Shown piece after piece: positions 59,401 to 64,000 of a stretch of 64,000 nt of DNA. The position numbers were made by a program, and so were the translations under genes. Under the pieces are notes generated by a model. The model did not search any database. It was not told where the DNA came from and saw only the letters and a list, made by a program, of their open reading frames with translations. Location: positions 806,001-870,000 of the forward strand of contig JALMQS010000278.1 of assembly GCA_024734495.1 (NCBI GenBank), given 5' to 3'. The DNA is from Forficula auricularia. Lineage: Eukaryota > Arthropoda > Insecta > Dermaptera > Forficulidae. The stretch's first letter is position 1, and every line of letters begins with the position of its first letter.

Positions 59401-61963
59401 TTGGATTTAGCATTTTCAATTGTCCAATTGCCATGGATGCCTGAGTTTACATCTACATCCTCTGCCTGTAATAAAGAAAACGATTTAAATAAATATGGAG
59501 TATGTACTAAGTTTGTGTTTTTTTTTTTTTTTTTTTTTTGGTTTAGAGTAGAGATATCCATCCAACATACCAGCTCTCTTATAACAAATATAACATTAAA
59601 TAAAACATGAGATAAATTAAGAGTGCTGGATGAAGGAATTATATACACACAATATGTGGTATACATGCTTTTAATTTGATTTAAAATAATAGTTTCTATC
59701 ATTATATATGAGACGAGTTTATAAAGCTTGGCTCACACTTGTCCGGCACGTTCCGGTACAGTGCCGTCCGTCAATGAAATCTCTATCGCACAATTTGCGA
59801 TTGTATCTTCCAAAATAGCTGATATATCAAATTCATTCTTGTTTTACGTTGATAAGGTGAGAATGAGAGAATTTGTGAATTTTTTCCATAATTTTAAGTT
59901 TAATCATTTCCAAAGGTACAACAATGACCTGTGACAAAACGGCCAAGTAGGTGGTCATTAATTTATTTATAAGAGTTTAATCCTTTGATGGATCGTGCTG
60001 ATCGAGGACGTGACGGGCAAACTGTGCAACAAGCTTAAACAACTTTATTCCATAAAAAATATCCATTTCTTAAATCTTATTAATGAACAACTTCATCTAG
60101 TTCACTTTAATTATATTCATCACATAGGTATGAAAATTAACTTAAGATTGTTAATACACCAAAAGTTTGTATAGTATGTAGGGTAAACATTGTTTTGAAA
60201 AGATTATAGTGCCAAGAGTAGCAGAAATGTATATTTTAAAGAGGAAATCATCATCAACATCCTACTTGATTTTCTCTTAAAAAGTAAACAGTGTGATTAA
60301 ATCCCTTGAACACAAGATTATTTGGCAGTAAGTGTATCAGTATGGTTTATTTAAGGTTAACAAATTTCAAATAGACACAGTCAGGATTTTTAAAAGATTA
60401 TTTACGAAGATTTTTCAAAAACCTAACCAAGAGAAATAAAACACTTCCAACAGAATCAAGCAGTTCACTTAAATTTATATCCGAATAGTAGTCGTCACTT
60501 TTAGTTTTTATTTATTAAAATCGTTAAGAAATTAAGGTTTGATTCTGTTCTTTTGTGCTAAAAAATAATACATCTAAATTCTAACTATTCCAGCATCTTA
60601 TAGTTCTAGCATATTCTTCAAGAGCTAGAAAATCACTAGAATCTAACGAAAGATTTATTTAGACTTTATTTTAGTCCCTCTACAAAGCCTAAATTCGCTC
60701 CGGAGAGTTTTTAAGAGATCGTAAATTCAATGCATTCTCCTTTGCACGTAATACACAGAAACCGACCAACCTTAATGCTCAACTTGGAAACAAGTGGATT
60801 CTATTCATTGGTCAAATCGTTTATTCCTATAAGTTTTAGAATTACCCCCCCCCCCCCCCCTCAATCTTTGCCGAATCTTAATCTTTTAATGACTTAAAGA
60901 CAACCCTCGACTCAAGATTAATCTTACAGAGGGTTAAATTTTATTTTATTTCATTTTAATATAATACATATAGTTGTGTTCATGATTTGAATTTTGATTC
61001 AAATTTTAATTGATAAATATTGTTAAGGTTCAATATGTATTAATATATATGTAAACTGTGTATGTAAACTGAGCCAAATAAATAAAATAAATATTTAAAA
61101 AAAAAAAAAAAAATTCTCCAAAAGCATATACACATTCGCCTCTATCAAACTCTGTGAATATTTTTCTTTTTCAAAAATGTAAGATCCTATTCAGACAGAG
61201 ATCTTGCACCTTATTACGAAACCTTTTATTTCTATTTATTTGCTACCTAAGCTAAAATATTCATTGATTTTTTCATTAAAAATAATTTATTTATATTTGA
61301 CTTTCATTTTGGATCGTTCAAAAAATATAAGCAATCTCTGATTCAAGTACAATAGATCTTTAGTAATATATGATACATCGACTTTGTCTAAGTTTCCAAA
61401 TCTAATAGTCTAATAATAAAATGTTTCACCTAGAACCAATACCTAACTCCTTAAAAGTTATTAATTAATAGTCGACCGTAAAATACCTTACCATCGTTGA
61501 TCTTTTTAAAAATCTAGTAACTAATTGAATAGTTGGTAAATTATTTTTTTCCCCTCAATAGATATTTAATTGTGCAGCTTACACTATGAACTTACTTCTT
61601 CAACTCTTTTTTGATCTGCAATTCTATCCTTATATGTATAAGATTGACCATCATTTTTTTCATTATATGGCCTGTAGGCTTCTCCGATCTCATTAGGACC
61701 CATGCCAGGTTGAAAGACAGGACGCATTGGGGCAGGGTTAGTTATAATTGCGTTATCGGTGGAATCTAGAGGATCAATTGCACGTTTTTCGCCTTCACCA
61801 GGAATTTCTGCAGGATTAACTAAGCCCTGTCGGACTAAGAATTGTAAGAAATCTCTGGCCGCATTACTTTGGGCATCCTTTTTATTTGTTGAATTGCCTG
61901 CGCCTACATATTGGAATCCTTCCACGCGGACTTCACATAAAAATCGTTGCCTCTGTTTCGAAC
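41301..61963 (-). CDS. mle: Maleless/DHX9-type DExH RNA helicase, 5' end missing
   Basis: Sixteen exons, all in phase: 61596-61963, 59326-59465, 58068-58114, 57774-58003, 52865-53224, 52339-52792, 50360-50683, 50193-50287, 49913-50125, 47432-47606, 46453-46820, 44809-45075, 44617-44732, 44298-44504, 41564-41628 and 41301-41494; 1207 residues from the first visible one. Order: end of dsRBD1 ([17 protein letters not shown]), dsRBD2 (residues 137-235), DEIH helicase core with Walker A GNTGCGKT (373-380), TQPRR, DEIH (473-476), SAT (505-507), NIAETSLTI and QRKGRAGRV (725-733), then winged-helix/ratchet and OB-fold regions, and an RGG-rich tail of FGGRG/YGGRG repeats. Family members unwind dsRNA in the nucleus; MLE acts in fly dosage compensation, DHX9 in RNA processing and control of inverted-repeat RNA. 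The first exon (about 30 residues) was not found and may lie beyond 64,000. Confidence 0.95.
41744..42255 (-). pseudogene. Mariner transposase fragments (helicase intron 15)
   Basis: Frame pieces read [20 protein letters not shown], then [20 protein letters not shown], and upstream [19 protein letters not shown], matching the second half and the middle of a mariner transposase. Frame shifts and stops show decay. It lies in the intron between the last two short exons and exon 44298-44504. Confidence 0.8.
42513..42660 (+). pseudogene. Second mariner C-terminus, opposite strand
   Basis: Encodes [13 protein letters not shown] and [12 protein letters not shown] before a stop, the usual ending of a mariner transposase, followed by CCTAAAACTTTTTGATCA, a likely terminal repeat. 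It is opposite to the fragment at 41744-42255, so the locus is a rearranged or foldback mariner. Confidence 0.75.
42790..42880. repeat. GC-rich insert with (AAT)n end
   Basis: GC-rich block (CAACCCGCCCGGGGGCC, GTGCCGAAGGCACGCC) followed by TGGTAATAATAATAATG, within AT-rich intron DNA. Its composition recalls the insert at 3288-3386; it may be the tail of an inserted element. Confidence 0.5.
43232..43440. repeat. Dispersed repeat R2, copy 2, in a helicase intron
   Basis: GGCGAAAATCACCCGAAGAG at the left and CTTGATTTTCGCTAATAG at the right form short inverted ends. The body aligns with 26598-26770. Similar end sequences at about 42961 and 43670 suggest a larger, nested copy around it. Confidence 0.5.
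43735..44271 (+). mobile_element. TTAA-flanked element related to family T, copy 4
   Basis: Ends TTAAGGTAGTTCTTTCAC and GCGAAAGAACCTCCTTAA, a variant of the family T terminal repeat, with TTAA on both sides. The 0.5-kb interior differs from copies 1-3. It lies in the helicase intron upstream (in + coordinates) of exon 44298-44504. Confidence 0.7.
45614..46263 (+). mobile_element. TTAA-flanked MITE, family T, copy 3 (helicase intron)
   Basis: Same orientation and body as copy 1, with an internal deletion. TTAA at both ends; ends GGTAGTTGTTCGGCC and GCGAAACAACTACC. Lies between exons 46453-46820 and 44809-45075. Confidence 0.85.
46871..47391. mobile_element. Long inverted repeat in a helicase intron
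   Basis: Arms of about 240 bp, centre near 47130. Left TTAGAATTTTGATGTTAGAT, GAGACGTTTCAGCGGATATT and ATCGCATGTCATTCTCAAG are mirrored at the right with few mismatches and a loop of about 20 nt. No coding capacity. A foldback transposon is likely; the transcript would form a long hairpin. It lies between exons 47432-47606 and 46453-46820. Confidence 0.85.
47778..48907. mobile_element. Non-autonomous hAT element with nested repeat
   Basis: Begins CAGTGTTCTTCAACTTTTG and ends CAAAAAAGGTTGAGAAACGCTG, classic hAT terminal repeats. It is flanked by CTCTAGAG at 47770-47777 and 48908-48915, an exact 8-bp duplication. A copy of repeat R1 (48268-48860) makes up its right half. No transposase remains. 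Located in a helicase intron. Confidence 0.9.
48268..48860 (+). repeat. Dispersed repeat family R1, copy 4
   Basis: Starts AAGCTGACGTGTTCTGATGTG and contains ACTTTACCATACAACCTGG and the GTATACAAAATTTGGTTGAG block twice. It is inserted in the hAT element. Confidence 0.75.
48920..49912. other. Helicase intron sequence, nothing recognised
   Basis: AT-rich intron DNA without exon signals or defined repeats. Confidence 0.35.
51180..51590. mobile_element. Facing pair of hammerhead-bearing repeats (helicase intron)
   Basis: Arms begin AGAAACAAAGAGGTTGTCC and are mirrored to 51590, meeting near 51375 at a palindromic CATGGGGTCAA / TTGACCCCATG. Each arm has a full hammerhead-like core, minus strand 51282-51320 and plus strand 51410-51450: CTGATGA, an extra T, GAAGAC/GTCTTC, GAAA, CTATAG, TC. 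TTGCCGAGAGTAGCAGAG at 51151 marks the outer side. Confidence 0.65.
51740..51895 (+). mobile_element. LINE 3'-end fragment
   Basis: CGTGGTACCTTCAACTCCGAC, then TCACGATCCAAGTGTCCTC and TTGGTAGCAATATTATTATA parallel the 3' ends at 21765 and 30480. Decayed. Confidence 0.5.
52339..53224 (-). other. mle: Helicase exons with NTP-binding motifs
   Basis: Two exons (52865-53224 and 52339-52792) split by a 72-bp intron just after the Walker A motif. They carry [31 protein letters not shown] and LMSATID: the whole of RecA-like domain 1, with DEIH as box II. Confidence 0.93.
53690..54628 (+). pseudogene. RTE-type LINE fragment, interrupted by a MITE
   Basis: Across frames it reads [34 protein letters not shown], then [11 protein letters not shown], and after the inserted MITE continues with RWYGH-like CRYGQVMRR and RGRGRPP-type sequence. 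This is the typical C-terminal half of RTE-clade reverse transcriptases. Frame shifts and stops show it is dead. It ends in TAAATAAATAAAAAAAA near 54620. The inserted MITE lies at 53988-54127 between a duplicated GGTCAGAC. It lies in the largest helicase intron, in the opposite direction to the gene. Confidence 0.82.
53988..54127. mobile_element. hAT-like MITE, family M8, copy 3, nested in the RTE LINE
   Basis: Inverted ends GGATGGGTGAACCGCG / CGCGGTTCACCCCTCG (140 bp), flanked by exact GGTCAGAC at 53980-53987 and 54128-54135. It splits the reverse-transcriptase sequence after MLYGSD, so it is younger than the LINE fragment. Confidence 0.88.
54629..55870. other. Helicase intron sequence, nothing recognised
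   Basis: Contains a poly(T) run near 55280 and short C-runs. No exon signal, gene or repeat with defined ends. Confidence 0.35.
55875..56604 (+). pseudogene. hAT remnant with transposase C-terminus
   Basis: The coding-like part (56386-56604) reads [20 protein letters not shown], then [11 protein letters not shown], one stop, [20 protein letters not shown], ending KVKSRKVNI: the hATC dimerisation domain of ZMYM/'52-kDa repressor'-type hAT transposases. Upstream blocks GCGCTCTAGGGTTTTTG and GGCCGCCAAATTTTTAGGG resemble hAT-type non-coding ends. Confidence 0.75.
56640..57500. mobile_element. Nested palindromes with hammerhead-like cores
   Basis: A palindrome of about 0.86 kb centred near 57133, with a second one inside its left half. 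Each arm carries TTGGAATCCTTCCTCC and a CCGACGTTTCGG block. On the plus strand at 56945-56992 the order is CTGAAGA, an extra A, GGAG/CTCC, GAAA, CG, TC; a matching minus-strand copy lies at 57286-57325, and a damaged one near 56700-56735. This fits the short-stem-III hammerheads described from Penelope-like elements. Confidence 0.6.
58716..58922. mobile_element. PIF/Harbinger-type foldback MITE
   Basis: A 207-bp hairpin: GGGCCAGTTGTATGTCGGTT and GGTAAAACCTTAAAATTCAC on the left are mirrored on the right. TAA flanks both ends (58713-58715 and 58923-58925). GGGCC ends with a TAA duplication are typical of Tourist/Harbinger MITEs. Located in a helicase intron. Confidence 0.85.
60211..60330 (+). 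repeat. Copy of the GCCGAGAGTAGCAGA repeat
   Basis: GTGCCAAGAGTAGCAGAAATG followed by AAAGAGGAAATCATC. Shared with 21214, 51151 and 63740, where it abuts hammerhead-bearing sequence in the first two cases. Confidence 0.5.
60650..61113 (+). mobile_element. Probable LINE 3' end with poly(A)
   Basis: Broken frames with an [24 protein letters not shown] reading precede a C-run, a UTR, AATAAATAAAATAAATA and a run of about 17 A at 61097-61113. The family is not identifiable. Confidence 0.4.
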
Positions 61964-61989
61964 CTGAGAAAAAAGTAAATATATAAAAT

Positions 61990-62076
61990 TAGTTTTTGCC
62001 GAGAAAAGTTATTAGTTTAATTTATAAAGAATAAAAGCAAAGAATGTGTCTTCTGCTTGATTTATATAAGTATATA
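61990..62076 (+). repeat. Repeat related to GCCGAGAGTAGCAGA family
   Basis: TTGCCGAGAAAAGTTATTAG, then GTGTCTTCTGCTTGATTTA and TATAAGTATATAT. A second similar block at 62988-63075 has GTGCGTCTTCTGTTTGATTT. Confidence 0.5.
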
Positions 62077-62505
62077 TGGGCCGTTTATTTTGAAAGTGGC
62101 GTAAGTCCAATTTTGAAAAAAATGAGTTAATGACAAAGTTTGTTAGACATAGATATCTTCTATTAGTTGAATAAAAGATTTCACTGTCGATGGTAACAGA
62201 ATTGTTTTTATTTTAGGTTAAAAATAAAATAAAATGAGAGAGTCTTCTGTTTTTTAATAAAGAGAAGAGAGGTATAATGAGAGAAATAATTAAAAATTAT
62301 TTTATTAAAAAACAGAAGACTCTCTCATTTTATTTTATTTTTAACCTAAAATAGATATCTTCTTTTCATATTTATAATATCACAGCCAAAAGAGTTCAAT
62401 ATCCTCATGAATTTGTCAATATATATATTTGTAAAAATATAAATACAAATATTTCAAAATAATAAATAATGGACTTACGCCACTTTCAAAATAAACGGCT
62501 CATAT
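62077..62505. mobile_element. DNA transposon remnant with 28-bp inverted ends and internal hairpin
   Basis: GCCGTTTATTTTGAAAGTGG and CGTAAGTCC at the left are mirrored by GGACTTACGCC and CCACTTTCAAAATAAACGGC at the right. Inside, 62206-62352 is a separate palindrome (TTTTAGGTTAAAAATAAAAT and AGAGAGTCTTCTGTTTTTTA with mirror copies), so one foldback sits within another element. Confidence 0.75.
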
Positions 62506-62519
62506 ATATTTATTTAAAT

Positions 62520-63734
62520 AACATATGTAAATATTTTATTATATGAGACTCAATTTCAAAGTTTTGTCCTTATTTTCAGAATACTATAAATATTTCACAA
62601 TAATTTGAAGTTGAATGATAATTTTTATCTATTCCGTGAATTCAATTCCATTTTTAACTTAAAGCCGGCATTTATTTTGCGAGAGATAGATTTGTAGTAC
62701 ACTAAAGATAAAGATATAGTAATAAAATATTTACATAGGTATTTATCTGGTATCAAACCGATATGCTAAGTTGTATAAGTGAGTAAATGCTCATTTGTAA
62801 CCTATTTGATTATAAGTTATAAGTAAGAAATAATAAAACTTATTATATTTAAATGGAGTTGATATTGACACAGCCTTAAGATCTCAAAAGGGCAAATTAT
62901 TTGGTGAATTTAACTAATTTTGGCCGGCATTGATTGAATTGATACAAGTCCTGTCAAATGTAATTTTATAATATATAACAAGTATTTACAGAGAATAGTT
63001 ATTTGTTTGATTTATAAGTAATTTAAATCAAAGAGTGCGTCTTCTGTTTGATTTAAATAAGTATACATTATACGTATATATAAATTCAAATATGCCTGTG
63101 ATTATGAAAGTGCTCAAATATAAAAAAAAGAGAAAATGAATTTGTCTCATATTTTATGTTGCATTTATTTAAAGTGGAATGTGAAGTCAGTTTTGCAAAA
63201 TCACATAAAATTGATCCGTTAAACGTATTTGTAGTGGTATCTATATAAAATTAAAATCTTGTTTATTATGCAAAACTTATATGTCAAAGCAATAATATAT
63301 GTAAATATTTTTTTGATTCATTTTAGAATTTGGAAGCAGACTTGGCCTTTATTTTTGGTATATTCAAAATATTTTATAACAAATAAGAGTTCAATGTAAG
63401 ATATCTATTTGTGAAGCCAATTCAATTTTCAACTATTATTTATTAAGAGTGGGAAATATTTTGGCTAAAGTTCACAATAGAGCCCATAAAGTCACATGGC
63501 AAATGAGAATTGTTCATTTGGCTCCTAAATTGTCATTTATTGAACTTTTTACAGGTTCGCTTCAAAATCTGAAGATAAAAATGGGTTCGCAAACAAGTTC
63601 TATGAGGTGGATTTTTAGGCGGTTAGTGTTTCATTGACGTCACGGGCTTTATTCATTATTTTTACCAATATCTTTAGTAGTGTGAAGATAAAAGCATAGT
63701 AAAAAAAATGAGTAAAATATATATTGAAAACTTT
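62520..63734. other. Sequence upstream of the first helicase exon seen
   Basis: AT-rich DNA. I looked here for the missing N-terminal exon of the helicase (a short exon encoding the start of dsRBD1) and found no convincing ATG-plus-donor candidate. Confidence 0.35.
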
Positions 63735-63739
63735 TTGTT

Positions 63740-63785
63740 TTGTCGAGAGTAGCAGAATTTTTAAATCATAAAGAGAAACACTTCA
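63740..63785 (+). repeat. Copy of the GCCGAGAGTAGCAGA repeat
   Basis: TGTCGAGAGTAGCAGAATTT, then AAATCATAAAGAGAAACAC, near the right edge. Matches the opening of the hammerhead-bearing repeats at 21214 and 51151. Confidence 0.55.
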
Positions 63786-64000
63786 AACTTGAATATGTTT
63801 TAAATTAATTTTTTTGCAAGTTCTATTTTGATTAAATTAAAGTACACACTGTTAGCTCTAAAAACACAAAATGTTTACCTTTGACCTACAAAATCATTAG
63901 ATTACTAACAAAAAATTCCGAAATTGCTCTTTTGAGATAACGATATTCGGCCATTCGATAAAAGACCATTCAGGCTGCAAATTGGTATTTAAATGATGTC

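Noticed and set aside
59728..59934. 68-residue ORF starting near a CCGGCACGTTCCGGTAC block
   Set aside because: No partner inverted repeat, no family motif; left as unannotated intron DNA.

Overview
This is AT-rich animal nuclear DNA, with introns of 64 bp to 4.5 kb, GT-AG splice sites, a eukaryotic tRNA gene and a heavy transposon load. The CLOCK protein type, the mariner and RTE elements and the SINE tail point to an arthropod; a copepod such as a sea louse is my best guess, but that is inference.

Layout. Positions 1-24,700 hold almost no host genes: one tRNA-Val, a 4.6-kb AT-rich satellite (7,318-11,955) broken up by a SINE and a composite repeat, a complete 5.3-kb Jockey-like LINE (14,140-19,476) with an exact 15-bp target duplication, and many MITEs and mariner or hAT remains. 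Positions 24,747-38,485 (minus) are the circadian bHLH-PAS gene Clock, rebuilt here as 16 exons encoding 642 residues. Positions 39,099-40,547 (plus) are the uninterrupted coding region of V-ATPase subunit H, divergent from Clock across about 0.6 kb. Positions 41,301-61,963 (minus) are a maleless/DHX9 RNA helicase, 16 exons with the first coding exon missing; it converges on the V-ATPase gene. Positions 61,964-64,000 are repeat-rich sequence upstream of the last helicase exon seen.

The three host genes are not functionally linked: one is a clock transcription factor, one a proton-pump regulator, one a dsRNA-binding helicase. The most interesting material is (i) several families of hammerhead-ribozyme-like motifs, some in facing pairs, as in Penelope-like elements and retrozymes; (ii) a Clock intron that seems to lack an AG acceptor and another that uses a GC donor; (iii) an inverted pair of TTAA-flanked MITEs around Clock exons 7-11, which could favour back-splicing; and (iv) MITEs with exact target duplications, including one nested in an RTE LINE. 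All exon boundaries were read by eye from splice signals and reading-frame continuity.
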